From positions 310,001 to 374,000 of the forward strand of contig NZ_JAAXMS010000006.1 in the NCBI RefSeq assembly GCF_012290005.1: a DNA stretch of 64,000 nt, given 5' to 3'. The DNA comes from Crateriforma spongiae (GTDB lineage Bacteria; Planctomycetota; Planctomycetia; Pirellulales; Pirellulaceae). Shown piece after piece: positions 27,774 through 40,241 of this stretch. The position numbers and the translations under genes are program-made. Position 1 is the first letter of the stretch. Every line of letters starts with the position of its first letter. Below the pieces are notes generated by a model. That model saw only the letters and a program-made list of their open reading frames with translations, made no database searches and had not been told where the DNA came from.

Positions 27774-30700
27774 ATGGCTCGTCCTTCTGAAACATCATCG
27801 TCCGCCGCCGCCAACGGCCGACCGGCATCGTCATCCAAGAACCGTTCGCGGTTTTGGCGAAGTCTGTCCGATTGGCAGCAAAGCGAAGACTTTGACCAGT
27901 ACCTGCATCGCGAATTTCCGGTCGCCGCATCGGAGTTTCCCGAAGGCGTGTCGCGTCGTCGGTGGATGCAAATCATGGGCGCTTCGCTGGCCATGGCCGG
28001 CGTGGCCGGGTGTCGGTATCCGGAAGAACTGATTGCGCCGTTCGTGCTGCGTCCCGAGGGCCGTGTTCCCGGTGAACGATACCTGCGGGCGACCAACATC
28101 GAATTGGCCGGCCGCGTTTATCACTTGCTGATCAGTTGTGTTGACGGTCGGCCGCTGAAGGTCGAACCGAATACCGATCACCCCGCCGGTGGCGGCACTG
28201 ATGTTTATTCGCAAGCGTCGATTTTGTCGCTGTTCGATCCCGACCGTGCCCGCGTCGACGATGGTCCATTGGCCAAAGCGTCCGAGAACGGACGACGCGT
28301 TGCCGCCGGCTGGGATGAATTCACACGTTACGGCCAAGCCCTGATTCGCACAGCGGAATCCAGCAAAGGCCGCTCGTTTGCTTTGTTGATGCAACCCACG
28401 CGATCCCCGTCGACCGTGCGGATGATCAAGCAGTTGCAGTCGAAGTTGCCCGAGATGACGATCGCCCGTTACGACTCGGTCACCAACGAAGTCATGCGGA
28501 AAGCGACGACCCAGGCGTTCGGCAAGCCCGCACAGCAAGTCCTGAATCTGGCCGACGCCAAGACGATCGTCACGTTGGAAGCCGACGTGCTGGGCCGTGA
28601 TGCCGGGTTCGTCAACAACGCCGCCGGCTTTGCCCAGTCGCGGGATCCGAATTCAGAATCAATGAGCCGGTTGTACGTCGTCGAAGGCGGGTACACCCAA
28701 ACCGGCGCAACGGCCGACGCGCGGTTGTCGCTGCGTCCCAGCCAAATGGCGGCCTTCTTGGCCGAACTGGAACGTCGCGTCGATGCGGCGTCGGGTGAAT
28801 CGGCTGATGAAGAGACCAAAGCTGACACGGCCTACGACCAACTGGATCACGCCGGCCGACTGAAACGCTTCATCGAAAGTTTGGCAAGCGACATCGCCGC
28901 TTCGCCCGCGGACAGCGTGGTCGTCGTCGGCGAACATTTGGGGCCCGAGGCGATCGCCGCTGGCATTCGGCTGAACCAAAAGCTTGGTTCGCTTGGCAAG
29001 CTGCAAACGTTTACTTCGCCCGCCGACGCCGAAATCGAAGACTCGGTTTCGGTCGCCGAATTGGCCGACAAGATTGGTGCCGGCGAAATTGATTCGCTGG
29101 TCATCGTTGACGGCAACCCGGTGTTCACCGCACCGGCCGACGTGGACCTGGCGGCCGCGATCGCCGCGGTCGACAACTCGGTTTACTTGGGCGAATACGA
29201 CGACGAAACCGGTGCCGTTTGCAAATGGTCGGTTCCGGTCAGTCATCCGTTGGAAAGCTGGAACGACACCGTCGACGACCACGGCTATTACGGCGTCACC
29301 CAGCCCCAGATCCTGCCGCTGCTTTCCGGCAAAACGGTTCCCGAAGCACTGGCCGTGATGATGGGCTTGCCTGTTACGTCAGGCGAACAGATTGTCCGTG
29401 CCACGGCCGAACAGGTCTCCGGTGCGTCGATCAGTAACCGCCAATGGCGAAAATTGCTGCACGACGGTTATGCCGAAGACTTGAAGCAAGACGACGAGGA
29501 ATTCACGCCCAGCGGTGACGCCCCCACGGCGGACGCCGACGCACTGGTCGTCGTTGAACAAGCCGACAAGGATGACATCGAAGTCATCTTCCATGCCGCT
29601 GATGGCATTTTTGACGGTCGTTTTGCCAACAACGGTTGGCTGCAAGAATTGCCACAGTCGATCACCAAGGTGACCTGGGACAACGCGGCGGTAATGAGCC
29701 CGTCGACGGCGTCGGTGATCGACATTCATCACGGTCAAATGGTGACCATCCGCAACAGCGACGGCGTCAAGGTGACGTTGCCGGTTTACGAGTTGCCCGG
29801 ATGTGCCCCCGGTGTGATCAGCGTGCCGATCGGCTACGGTCGCGAGCGGGCCGGAATGGTCGGCGGACTTGTCAGCGAAGAAATCGAAGCGGTCGGTGTG
29901 GATGTCCAGCCGATTCGGTTCAGCGACGCGATGTTGCTGGCCACGTCGATGGAAGCACGCCGTGTCGAAACCACCTACGACTTGGCAACGACCCAGGATC
30001 ACTGGGCGATCGACGAACTGGGACGCGAAGAAACCGAAGCCCGCAGTTTCAGCCTGGTCCGCGAAGGCACCACGGCACTGTTGAAGAAGCTGCCCGAGTT
30101 CGTGGAGGCCAAGTCGCCGCACGTGCCCGCGGTCGGACCCGCCGGTTCGCTGTGGGAAGAACCGATCAACACGATCGAAAAGGAAGAGCCGAACTTGCCG
30201 CAATGGGGCATGTCGATCGACCTGACCAAGTGCATCGGCTGTAACGCCTGTATGGTGGCCTGCCAAAGCGAAAATAACGTGCCGATTGTCGGGCGTGAAC
30301 AGGTCAAGAACAGTCGCGAAATGCACTGGCTGCGGATCGACCGGTACTTCCAAGGCGATTCCGAGTTCGCCGATGTGGTCCAGGAACCGGTCGCCTGCAT
30401 GCACTGTGAAACGGCACCCTGTGAACAGGTCTGCCCGGTCGCCGCGACAGTGCACACCGACGAAGGCCTGAACGCAATGGCGTACAACCGCTGCATCGGA
30501 ACGCGGTACTGTGCCAACAACTGTCCGTTCAAAGTTCGACGGTTCAATTACTTCAACTACAACAGCGACGTCGGCGTCGGCTACGGCATCGATGCATACG
30601 AAAGCAACATTGAAAACGCCAGTCGTAAGCTGCAAGCTCTGGTCTTGAACCCCGACGTCACGGTTCGCGGCCGTGGGGTGATGGAAAAGTGCACGTACTG

Positions 30701-31169
30701 TGTCCAGCGGATCGAAGCCGCCAAGATCAACGCCCGCAAAGACGGCGGACGACCGATCGAAGACGGTGAAGTCGTCACCGCTTGTCAGTCGGCTTGTCCC
30801 ACCCGGGCGATCGAATTCGGCAACGTCGGCGATTCGGAATCCAAGGTCAGCAAGGCACGCGAAGACATCCGCAGCTACGGCATGCTGCCGCAGTTGAACG
30901 TCAAGCCGCGGACGACGTACATGGCCCGCATTCGCAACACGCCGGCGTCGTTGATGACGACGGCACAGTTGCACGACTTGGAACACCTGGAAGCGCCGCA
31001 TCACGGCGACCACCACCATGGCGATGGCGACCACGACGATCACGGCGATCATGGTCATGGCGATCAGGGGCATGGCGAACAGGGGCACGGCGATCACGAC
31101 CATGGCGAATCGGGGCACGATCACGACGCACATGACGCCGGATCGGCCAAGCCCGCCGAGACGACTTAG
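27774..31169 (+). CDS. actB: Alternative complex III subunit B, molybdopterin-like plus iron-sulfur domains
   Basis: 1131 residues. The N-terminus has a TAT-like signal ending in a lipobox-like Cys ('[21 protein letters not shown]', about 59-79). A large molybdopterin-oxidoreductase-like domain (B1) follows; in this complex it is known to lack the cofactor. The C-terminal ferredoxin-type domain (B2) has the cluster motifs '[14 protein letters not shown]', '[14 protein letters not shown]', '[20 protein letters not shown]' and '[12 protein letters not shown]'. The final 45 residues are an unusual run of His, Asp and Gly (near 1085-1130) that could bind metal. It faces the periplasm-like compartment and passes quinol electrons toward the heme subunits. 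Confidence 0.93.
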   Translation: MARPSETSSSAAANGRPASSSKNRSRFWRSLSDWQQSEDFDQYLHREFPVAASEFPEGVSRRRWMQIMGASLAMAGVAGCRYPEELIAPFVLRPEGRVPGERYLRATNIELAGRVYHLLISCVDGRPLKVEPNTDHPAGGGTDVYSQASILSLFDPDRARVDDGPLAKASENGRRVAAGWDEFTRYGQALIRTAESSKGRSFALLMQPTRSPSTVRMIKQLQSKLPEMTIARYDSVTNEVMRKATTQAFGKPAQQVLNLADAKTIVTLEADVLGRDAGFVNNAAGFAQSRDPNSESMSRLYVVEGGYTQTGATADARLSLRPSQMAAFLAELERRVDAASGESADEETKADTAYDQLDHAGRLKRFIESLASDIAASPADSVVVVGEHLGPEAIAAGIRLNQKLGSLGKLQTFTSPADAEIEDSVSVAELADKIGAGEIDSLVIVDGNPVFTAPADVDLAAAIAAVDNSVYLGEYDDETGAVCKWSVPVSHPLESWNDTVDDHGYYGVTQPQILPLLSGKTVPEALAVMMGLPVTSGEQIVRATAEQVSGASISNRQWRKLLHDGYAEDLKQDDEEFTPSGDAPTADADALVVVEQADKDDIEVIFHAADGIFDGRFANNGWLQELPQSITKVTWDNAAVMSPSTASVIDIHHGQMVTIRNSDGVKVTLPVYELPGCAPGVISVPIGYGRERAGMVGGLVSEEIEAVGVDVQPIRFSDAMLLATSMEARRVETTYDLATTQDHWAIDELGREETEARSFSLVREGTTALLKKLPEFVEAKSPHVPAVGPAGSLWEEPINTIEKEEPNLPQWGMSIDLTKCIGCNACMVACQSENNVPIVGREQVKNSREMHWLRIDRYFQGDSEFADVVQEPVACMHCETAPCEQVCPVAATVHTDEGLNAMAYNRCIGTRYCANNCPFKVRRFNYFNYNSDVGVGYGIDAYESNIENASRKLQALVLNPDVTVRGRGVMEKCTYCVQRIEAAKINARKDGGRPIEDGEVVTACQSACPTRAIEFGNVGDSESKVSKAREDIRSYGMLPQLNVKPRTTYMARIRNTPASLMTTAQLHDLEHLEAPHHGDHHHGDGDHDDHGDHGHGDQGHGEQGHGDHDHGESGHDHDAHDAGSAKPAETT

Positions 31170-31260
31170 ACAATCGACGGTTTTTACGGACTGACTTTCA
31201 AGGCTGGCCCAGCCGATTTTATCTGGCAACCTTTCACCGCTAACTGCATAACCGCTGATC

Positions 31261-32673
31261 ATGGCACTTGCCGTACCCACAGGACTGGACAACACCAAAG
31301 AACGGCCGGGCGAACGCGCCCCGTTGGTGTTGGGTGATACGACGTATCACGACATCACTGAAATGGTTTCCAGCATTGCAGAAAAGCCACCCGGCCGGGC
31401 TTGGGTGCTGGGATTCATCGTGGCGTTCGCCCTGCTAAACATGCTGGGCCTTTGCATCCTGTATTTGATCTACACCGGTGTCGGCGTCTGGGGAAACCGG
31501 GCACCGATTTTCTGGGGCTGGCCCATTGTGAACTTCGTGTTCTGGGTCGGGATCGGTCACGCGGGAACGTTGATCAGCGCGATTCTGTATCTGTTCCGGC
31601 AAGAATGGCGAACCAGCATCAACCGTGCGGCCGAAGCGATGACGATCTTTGCGGTCGTTTGTGCGGGAACCTTTCCTGGGATTCACGTCGGTCGGGCTTG
31701 GTTGGCTTACTGGTTGGCACCGTATCCCAGTTTGAACCTTTGGATGTGGCCACAATTCCGCAGCCCGCTGTTGTGGGACGTGTTCGCGGTCAGCACCTAC
31801 GCGACCGTGTCGCTGTTGTTCTGGTACATGGGGATGGTGCCCGACTTGGCAACGTTCCGCGACCGCAGCAAGAACAAATGGCGGCGAATGGCCTACGGCA
31901 TTCTGTGTCTGGGATGGAGCGGTTCGTCGCGTCACTGGATGCGATATGAAAAGGCCTACGCCTTGTTGGCCGCTTTTGCCGCCCCGCTGGTTTTGTCGGT
32001 GCACACGATCGTGTCGTTTGACTTTGCGGTTTCACAGGTCCCCGGATGGCACACCACGATCTTCCCGCCGTACTTTGTCGCCGGGGCGATCTTCAGCGGT
32101 TTCGCGATGGTGATCACGCTGATGGTTCCGGCCCGAAAGATCTTCAGTCTGGAAAAGATCATCACGCTGCGGCACTTGGACAACATGACCCGGATCATCT
32201 TGGCCACCGGCATGATCGTCGGTTTGGCGTACGGGACCGAGTTCTTCATTGCCTGGTACGGCCAAGTCCCCGAAGAAAAATTCGCGTTCATCAACCGTGC
32301 GTTCGGGCCTTACGCCTGGGCGTACTGGACAATGATCACTTGCAACGTGATCAGCCCTAACCTGTTCTGGTTCAAGAAGGTTCGCACGACGCCCTGGATG
32401 ATGTGGGTCGTGTCGATCTTCGTGAACATCGGCATGTGGTTTGAACGTTTCGTGATCACGGTGACCAGTTTGTCACGTGATTACTTGCCCAGTGCATGGG
32501 CCTACTTTGAACCGACCTGGGTCGACTGGGCGATGTTGGTCGGATCGTTCGGCCTGTTCTTCACCCTGTTCTTGTTGTTCTGCAAGTTCATGCCGGTCGT
32601 GAACATGGCGGAAACCAAAGCGACGTTGGCACACGAGCTTCACCTTTCGCACTCCGGACACGGGGGGCACTGA
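31261..32673 (+). CDS. actC: Alternative complex III subunit C, NrfD-like quinol-binding membrane subunit
   Basis: 470 residues with about ten membrane helices in the NrfD/PsrC fold. Family-like segments include '[12 protein letters not shown]'-type start ('[16 protein letters not shown]'), '[20 protein letters not shown]', '[13 protein letters not shown]', '[20 protein letters not shown]' and 'FFIAWYGQ'. Conserved His and Asp residues in these stretches form the quinol site in known structures. It follows actB by about 90 bases and is eight bases upstream of the next gene. A His-rich C-terminus ('[10 protein letters not shown]') is short. Confidence 0.95.
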   Translation: MALAVPTGLDNTKERPGERAPLVLGDTTYHDITEMVSSIAEKPPGRAWVLGFIVAFALLNMLGLCILYLIYTGVGVWGNRAPIFWGWPIVNFVFWVGIGHAGTLISAILYLFRQEWRTSINRAAEAMTIFAVVCAGTFPGIHVGRAWLAYWLAPYPSLNLWMWPQFRSPLLWDVFAVSTYATVSLLFWYMGMVPDLATFRDRSKNKWRRMAYGILCLGWSGSSRHWMRYEKAYALLAAFAAPLVLSVHTIVSFDFAVSQVPGWHTTIFPPYFVAGAIFSGFAMVITLMVPARKIFSLEKIITLRHLDNMTRIILATGMIVGLAYGTEFFIAWYGQVPEEKFAFINRAFGPYAWAYWTMITCNVISPNLFWFKKVRTTPWMMWVVSIFVNIGMWFERFVITVTSLSRDYLPSAWAYFEPTWVDWAMLVGSFGLFFTLFLLFCKFMPVVNMAETKATLAHELHLSHSGHGGH

Positions 32674-32680
32674 CGCAACG

Positions 32681-34192
32681 ATGACTGAGCAAACCAAAGA
32701 CAAGAAAGTTCACGGCGTCGTCGCCGAATACACGGATGTTGATTCGTTGATGGCTGCGTGCCGCCGGATCCGCGACGCGGGTTACAAGCGGACCGATGCC
32801 TTCACGCCCTTTCCGGTTCACGGGATCGATGACGCGTTGGGCATCAAGCCGACCGTGTTGCCGTGGATCGCGCTCGGTGCGGGTGCAACCGGAACGATGA
32901 TCGCTTTGGCGATGCAGATCTGGATGAACGGCATCGATTACCAATACATCATTTCGGGCAAGCCGTTCATCAGTCTGCCGGCCTTCATCCCGGTCGCCTT
33001 TGAATTGACGATTCTGTTGGCTTCCTTCGGGACGTTCTTCGGAATGTGGGCGCTTAACGGGTTGCCGCGTTTCAGCAATCCGATTTTCACCAACCCGCGT
33101 TTTGATCGGGCGACCGACGATACGTTTTTCTTGTACATCGACGCCAAAGATCCTCAGTTCGATCAGGCCGGTGTCGAACGGTTGCTTGGTGACGCCGGGG
33201 GCGAACAGATCACCGCGGTTGTCGATGATGACACGCCGACAAAGATTCCGCGTTTCTTGTTGACCGCGATCGTTTCGGTCATCGCCCTGTCGATGATTCC
33301 GGCGTTGATCGTGGCCAAGATGCGGGTGACGACCAGCGACAAGCCTCGTTTCCACATCTTCATGGACATGGACTTGTCGCCCGCCAAAGACGCACAGCAA
33401 ACGTCAACGCTGTTCGCCGATTTGCGTGCGATGCGTCCCGACGTTCCCGGAACCGTCGCGCGTGGTGCGTTTGACGGCAATCTGGATTACCTGACCGGCA
33501 TCGACATGGAAGAACTGTCGATGACCGATGCCCCACGCGCACAGCGGTTGGTGGCCGCTTACGCCCAGGGCGATGACGCTTCGGGTCAGGAAGGTGGTGA
33601 CGACGAATCGGCAGATTCCGGTGACGCCGCCGCCCAGACGGACAAGACGCCTTGGCTGAAGTACAACCCGCTAGACGTCGACATGGACGTGCTGCAGCGT
33701 GGCCAAACCCAATTCGGAATCTACTGTGCCACCTGTCACGGTCTGGATGGTCGCGGCAACGGATTGGTCAACCAGCGTGCCCAACGCATTCTGGCCACGG
33801 CCTGGGTACCGCCGTCGAACATGCACGATCCGACGCTGTACCAAGACCAGTATCCCGACGGAAAACTGTTCAGCACGATCACCAATGGCGTCCGTAAGAT
33901 GGCCGGATACGCGTCACAGATCGAACCGGAAGACCGCTGGGCGATCGTGGCTTATGTCCGGGCGTTGCAGAAGAGTCAGAACGCTTCGCTGGACGAAGTT
34001 CCGTCGGCTGACCGCGGCACGATCGAGCAAGAAGTGGCCGACGTGAAGCAACAGTTGAAGGAGGCCGCGGAGGCCGAGCGTCAACGCCAAGAAGAAGCGG
34101 CCGCCAAAGCGGCGGCGGAAGAAGCCGAGCAGGCGGAAGAGGCTGCCGCCAAGGAAGCCGAGTCCGCCGAAGCCGAAAACACCGAAGAATAG
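32681..34192 (+). CDS. Fused ActD-ActE: DUF3341 membrane subunit plus monoheme cytochrome c
   Basis: 503 residues combine two subunits that are separate genes in many genomes. Residues 1-175 are ActD (DUF3341): 'HGVVAEYTDVDSLMAACR', two membrane helices, 'LPRFSNPIF'. After another helix near 190-210 and a linker, a cytochrome c domain with 'FGIYCATCHGLDGRGNG' (CATCH site) and Met-containing 'GVRKMAGYASQI' forms ActE. The last 70 residues are a charged Glu/Ala/Lys-rich stretch likely to form a helix or coiled coil. It begins eight bases after actC. The monoheme domain probably delivers electrons to the caa3 oxidase. Confidence 0.9.
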   Translation: MTEQTKDKKVHGVVAEYTDVDSLMAACRRIRDAGYKRTDAFTPFPVHGIDDALGIKPTVLPWIALGAGATGTMIALAMQIWMNGIDYQYIISGKPFISLPAFIPVAFELTILLASFGTFFGMWALNGLPRFSNPIFTNPRFDRATDDTFFLYIDAKDPQFDQAGVERLLGDAGGEQITAVVDDDTPTKIPRFLLTAIVSVIALSMIPALIVAKMRVTTSDKPRFHIFMDMDLSPAKDAQQTSTLFADLRAMRPDVPGTVARGAFDGNLDYLTGIDMEELSMTDAPRAQRLVAAYAQGDDASGQEGGDDESADSGDAAAQTDKTPWLKYNPLDVDMDVLQRGQTQFGIYCATCHGLDGRGNGLVNQRAQRILATAWVPPSNMHDPTLYQDQYPDGKLFSTITNGVRKMAGYASQIEPEDRWAIVAYVRALQKSQNASLDEVPSADRGTIEQEVADVKQQLKEAAEAERQRQEEAAAKAAAEEAEQAEEAAAKEAESAEAENTEE

Positions 34193-34313
34193 TGATTCGT
34201 GGTGTCGGTTTCCGTTGCCGCCGCATGTGGCATCGGCCCCCGACGCTCGCCTGAAATAACCGACGTCCCGTTCGTTCCAACCCGTTCGTTCAAACAAGCA
34301 TCCTGCGGTTCCG

Positions 34314-35573
34314 ATGTCCGATCACGCGATCCAATCCAAACCCGCCGACGACCCGGCTTTTCAACTGCCGTCGTTGTTACAGGGCCTGACTTTTCCGCTG
34401 ATCATCGCCGGTGTGTTGGCGTTGATCGCCGGTGCGGCCTTGGGCCACTTTGGCGTCAATCCCACGTTCGGCATGTCGGTCTACCTGACGTCGGTGATGT
34501 ACGTGTTGACGATCGCCATCGGCGCGTTGTTCTTCGTGCTGATTCAGCACTTGTGCAAAGCGGGCTGGAGCGTGGTCGTCCGGCGTGTCGCTGAATTGAT
34601 GATGGTCATGATCATCCCGTTGGCGGTGTTGTTCATACCCATTCTGGTTTCGTTCACCGGCGAAGGCGTGTTGTACAAGTGGGACGACCCGGGCTATGCC
34701 GCCGCGACCGGGATCGACACCACGGTATGGGGTGAAAAATCACGGTGGCTGACGCCCGGTTGGTTCATCGTTCGCACGGTGCTTTATTTCGCGATCTGGG
34801 GGGGATTGGCCGTCTGGTATTTCCGCCGCAGCCGAACGCAAGATGAAACCGGCGAACGCACGCTGACCGAATCGATGCAGGGTGCCGCCGGGCCGGCGAT
34901 CATCGCATTCGCCTTTGTGACCTCGTTCGCCGCCTTCGATTGGTTGATGAGCCTGGCACCGATGTGGTTCTCCACGATGTTCGGTGTTTACATTTTCACC
35001 GGCGGGATCTTGTCAGCACACTGCGCGATCGCGTTGTTCACCTACCTGTTGCAGCGTCAGGGTGCCCTGCGTGACGAGGTGACCAAGGAACACTATCACG
35101 ACCTGGGCAAACTGATCTTCGGATTCATTTGCTTCTGGGGATACATCTCGTTCAGCCAGTACATGTTGATCTGGTACGGGAACATTCCGGAAGAAACGCA
35201 TTGGTTCTACGAGCGATCACAGGGGCCATTCCTGTCGATCAGCGCGATCTTGATTGTCGCCCACTGGGCGGTTCCGTTCCTGGCGATCATGAGCCGTCAT
35301 GTTCGTCGCCGGCCGGCGTTGGTCGCCATCATCGCGGCGTACATTTTGGTGATGCACTTCATTGACATCTATTGGGTGGTGATTCCCGAAGCCGATCACG
35401 CCCACGAAGGTCTTGGCGTCGGCGGTGCGGTGGGCGTGCTGGCCAGTCTGGTGTGCGTGCTGGGCATGGTCATGTTGATGGTCGGCCTGATGTTGAAGGT
35501 CGCCGGCAACACCCGTTTGATTGCCGTCCGCGATCCGCGGCTGCAAGAATCCTTGGCTTTCCACAACATCTGA
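34314..35573 (+). CDS. actF: Alternative complex III subunit F, second large membrane subunit
   Basis: 419 residues with about ten membrane helices, related to ActC but lacking NrfD motifs. Recognisable stretches are 'SWFIVRTVLYF'-like 'GWFIVRTVLYFAIW', 'FAAFDWLMSLAPMWFSTMFG', 'HDLGKLIFGFICFWGYISFS' and 'QYMLIWYGNIPEET'. In the known complex ActF packs against ActC and may help proton movement. It follows the ActDE fusion after about 120 bases and is followed by a small membrane protein gene. Confidence 0.93.
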   Translation: MSDHAIQSKPADDPAFQLPSLLQGLTFPLIIAGVLALIAGAALGHFGVNPTFGMSVYLTSVMYVLTIAIGALFFVLIQHLCKAGWSVVVRRVAELMMVMIIPLAVLFIPILVSFTGEGVLYKWDDPGYAAATGIDTTVWGEKSRWLTPGWFIVRTVLYFAIWGGLAVWYFRRSRTQDETGERTLTESMQGAAGPAIIAFAFVTSFAAFDWLMSLAPMWFSTMFGVYIFTGGILSAHCAIALFTYLLQRQGALRDEVTKEHYHDLGKLIFGFICFWGYISFSQYMLIWYGNIPEETHWFYERSQGPFLSISAILIVAHWAVPFLAIMSRHVRRRPALVAIIAAYILVMHFIDIYWVVIPEADHAHEGLGVGGAVGVLASLVCVLGMVMLMVGLMLKVAGNTRLIAVRDPRLQESLAFHNI

Positions 35574-35686
35574 TCGGCTACCAATCCCCCCCGGAAGTGC
35601 TGCCCACCGGCGTGCAGAGCTCCTCGGGGGACGAATGAAAACGACGCGATTCGCGATCAAGAAATTTTGCAAAGGCACTGAAACCG

Positions 35687-36004
35687 ATGGCACAATACGA
35701 TGACCTCAACGGCGGACGAATTGCCCTGGTCGGGGTGATCTCCGTGGTCGTGACTGCGGTTACTGCACTGGCGGTCCAAGTCGCGTTTTATGCGATGGCT
35801 TCCTACAACGACGCCAAGAAGCAGGCCGAAAGCGATTACCGTCGACAAAACGAGTTCCTGATGAGCCAGGAAACGGAACTGGCCCAGTACGGCGTGGACC
35901 CCAGCAACGCCAACGTGACCATCCCGATCGAAAAGGCGATGGAACTGGTGGCGGCCGAAAGCCATTCGGAATCCCACGACGACGATTCAAACAACGAAAT
36001 CTGA
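35687..36004 (+). CDS. Small single-pass membrane protein of the ACIII-oxidase cluster
   Basis: 105 residues. One hydrophobic helix (about 12-35, 'LVGVISVVVTAVTALAVQVAFY') follows 'YDDLNGGRIA', and the remainder is polar and acidic with a Ser/His/Asp-rich end. It sits between actF and the SCO gene, so it is probably an accessory or assembly subunit of the complex. I do not recognise a named family; it could correspond in position to ActG/H-like small subunits. It begins 113 bases after actF. Confidence 0.7.
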   Translation: MAQYDDLNGGRIALVGVISVVVTAVTALAVQVAFYAMASYNDAKKQAESDYRRQNEFLMSQETELAQYGVDPSNANVTIPIEKAMELVAAESHSESHDDDSNNEI

Positions 36005-36023
36005 ACAACCCGCTGACACTGAC

Positions 36024-37031
36024 GTGACTGTAAAGCTTCCCCAACAACGAATCGGCAATCTCGGCGACACGCCGGGGCGACGCGCACGACAGGTTTCGTG
36101 CGCCCGGCCGGGCTTCATCGCGGCCTGGGCCGCGATGATCGTGTTGCTGGGGGTGGTCATGTTCGTTGGGACCGCGTCCGCCCAACCGCTGCAAAGCGGC
36201 GAAGGGGTGTCGCTGAACAACTCGATTCCTCGCGAGGTTCGTTCGGTCACCGTGACGCAAAAGCTGGGTGAAAACATCCCCGCCGACGTCGTGATGACGG
36301 ACTCGTCAGGAAAGTCCCTCTCGACCGGCGACCTGTTGGATGGTGAAATCCCGCTGTTGATCACGCTGAATTACAGCGACTGTCCGATGCTGTGCAACGT
36401 CCAGTTGAATGCTTTGGTTCAGTCGCTTGACGAACTGGAATTGAAGATCGGCAAAGACTTTCGGCTCCTCTCGCTCAGCATTGATCCGACCGAACCAACC
36501 GAAAAGGTCGCGCAGACCAAAGACCGTTATCTGCAGGAGGTGCCCCGTCAAAGCGGTGCCGCCGAAGGATGGCGGTTCTGTACCGCCCAGCAGGAACAGA
36601 TCACCAAATTGGCCGATGCCCTTGGGTTCAGTTACGTCTACGACGAGCAATCCGGTGAATACTACCACCCGGCCATGTTGGCTTATGTCAGCCCCGATGG
36701 CGTCATCGTCCGTTATTCGCTGGACGTCGGTTTTCCGGTCGACCAGTTGAAGCTGTCGATCGTCGAAGCGGGCCAAGGCAAGGTCGGATCGGCCGTCGAC
36801 CAGTTCGTGCTGTGGTGTTACAGCTACGACCCGAACAAGAACAGTTATGTCCCGCAAGCTTGGAAACTGATGCGGCTGGGCGGTTTTGTGACCGTCGGCG
36901 CGTTGGTGACGGCCCTGTTGCCGTTTTGGGTGGGACGACGTCGCCGCCCCGCCGGTGACCCGGCGAATGCATCCAGCGTTCCCCACGGTTCGCAACCCGA
37001 TTCCGATTCCGACTCCGACGCGGCAAATTGA
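36024..37031 (+). CDS. SCO1/SenC-family copper chaperone with C-terminal anchor
   Basis: SCO proteins load copper into the CuA centre of cytochrome oxidase. The thioredoxin-like domain has the copper ligands CPMLC ('NYSDCPMLCNVQL') and the His of 'GEYYHPAMLAYV'. The N-terminus holds a hydrophobic segment near 30-52 ending 'TASAQ', probably a signal peptide. A second helix near 287-307 followed by Arg residues ('FWVGRRRRP') would anchor the C-terminus, with a Ser/Asp-rich tail. The 335-residue frame starts at GTG; an ATG at 36135 just before the hydrophobic segment is a plausible alternative start. It lies directly before coxB, fitting its role. Confidence 0.9.
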   Translation: MTVKLPQQRIGNLGDTPGRRARQVSCARPGFIAAWAAMIVLLGVVMFVGTASAQPLQSGEGVSLNNSIPREVRSVTVTQKLGENIPADVVMTDSSGKSLSTGDLLDGEIPLLITLNYSDCPMLCNVQLNALVQSLDELELKIGKDFRLLSLSIDPTEPTEKVAQTKDRYLQEVPRQSGAAEGWRFCTAQQEQITKLADALGFSYVYDEQSGEYYHPAMLAYVSPDGVIVRYSLDVGFPVDQLKLSIVEAGQGKVGSAVDQFVLWCYSYDPNKNSYVPQAWKLMRLGGFVTVGALVTALLPFWVGRRRRPAGDPANASSVPHGSQPDSDSDSDAAN

Positions 37032-37145
37032 CGCACAAGCCCCGCCGGACCATTGAATTATTTGGCGTCAGACGTGATCGTCGCACGATAGCAACGCGGT
37101 TCAATTTGTCGCACCGCCACGCAACCAACCCCATTCCGAAAAGAA

Positions 37146-38216
37146 ATGTTGGACCACAATCAACTGCCGCTGGCTGATGTCAACAAAAGCCTCTGGTTCC
37201 CCGAGCAAGCGTCGTCGTTTGCCGAAGGTGTGGACTGGGTCTATGACACGATTCTTTACATCAGCCTCGTTTTCTTCGTCGGCATCGTGATCGCCTTGGT
37301 TTGGTTTGCGATCAAGTACCACAAGAAGAAGGGCGAACCGGCCGAAAGCCAGACTTCGCACCACACGCCTTTGGAATTGTTGTGGTCGATCGGTCCGTCA
37401 TTCCTGTTGGTCTACATGTTCGTCGTCGGTGCGATCAGCTACCTGGACATGCGGACTCCGCCCGAAGGATCGTACGAGATCGGCGTCGAGGCCTACAAAT
37501 GGGGCTGGACGATGGATTACGGCGGCGGGACCTACCACCCCGAACTGCACCTGTTGTTGGATGAGCCCACCAAGCTGTCGATGCGCAGCAGCGACGTGAT
37601 CCACAGCCTGTTTATCCCGGCCTTCCGAGCCAAGAAGGACATCGTGCCGGGGCGATACAACTACATGTGGTTCAAGCCGACCGTCGCCAGCGAAAAGGTG
37701 TCCGACGAGGAACTGGCCAAGGCCAAGAAGGCAACCGGTACCGACGCTTGGGACTACGACGAGTATCAATTCACGCCCGACGGTTATCGCTTCTTCGATC
37801 TTTACTGTGCGGAATACTGTGGCAAAAGTCACAGCGAAATGCAGACGGTCGTGGTCGTTCACGAAACCCAAGAAGAACTGGACGCCTGGATCAAAGAAAA
37901 GGCATCGCGTCCTGACGATGTGGCACCCGAAGCTTGGGGAAAGACGCTCTACAACCAACGCGGTTGTGCCAGCTGTCACTCCATCGACGGCAGCAAGCGT
38001 GTCGGTCCGTCGTTCAAGGATTTGGCCGGTTCCACGCACGCGTTGGCCGACGGATCCAGTGTGACGGTTGACCCGAACTACATCCGTGAATCGATCCTGG
38101 AACCCAAGGCGAAGGTGGTCGCAGGCTACAACCCTGTGATGCCCAGCTACAAAGGCCAACTGAGTGACGACGATATCGATTCGATCATCGCTTATCTGAA
38201 AACCCTGGCTGAGTGA
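37146..38216 (+). CDS. coxB: Cytochrome c oxidase subunit II with fused cytochrome c (caa3-type)
   Basis: 356 residues. Two membrane helices (about 35-60 and 78-100) precede the cupredoxin domain. CuA ligands are visible: His in 'SSDVIHSLFIP' and 'CAEYCGKSHSEMQ', with the two Cys, a His and a Met. The C-terminal part is a class I cytochrome c ('GCASCHSIDG', then 'YNPVMPSYKG' with the Met ligand), so electrons can arrive through an attached heme as in caa3 oxidases. It follows the SCO gene by about 115 bases and precedes coxA. Confidence 0.96.
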   Translation: MLDHNQLPLADVNKSLWFPEQASSFAEGVDWVYDTILYISLVFFVGIVIALVWFAIKYHKKKGEPAESQTSHHTPLELLWSIGPSFLLVYMFVVGAISYLDMRTPPEGSYEIGVEAYKWGWTMDYGGGTYHPELHLLLDEPTKLSMRSSDVIHSLFIPAFRAKKDIVPGRYNYMWFKPTVASEKVSDEELAKAKKATGTDAWDYDEYQFTPDGYRFFDLYCAEYCGKSHSEMQTVVVVHETQEELDAWIKEKASRPDDVAPEAWGKTLYNQRGCASCHSIDGSKRVGPSFKDLAGSTHALADGSSVTVDPNYIRESILEPKAKVVAGYNPVMPSYKGQLSDDDIDSIIAYLKTLAE

Positions 38217-38287
38217 CGAAAATCGTTACCCCGCCCGATAACCATTCATCGTATTTGTTTAAACCGTTTATCGAGGTCCGCTGAAGT

Positions 38288-40048
<1,761 letters not shown>

Positions 40049-40241
40049 TCATTGATCGACGCGGTCCTATCCGCGTCTTAAACATGGGCCGCAGCGATCC
40101 GTCCGTGGTTGTTGTGGTCCGCTTCGTAGCCGGCTTGACCGGTCGTGCGAAAACACTTGCATTGGCTATAACTTTCGATCATCGCTGCGGATCAAGACGA
40201 CCGCATCCTACAAATGTCGACGACCATCGACGCGAAAAGGC

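Noticed and set aside
29379-31298. 639-residue open frame antisense to actB
   Set aside because: It is opposite a well-supported gene, with low-complexity composition and no motifs.
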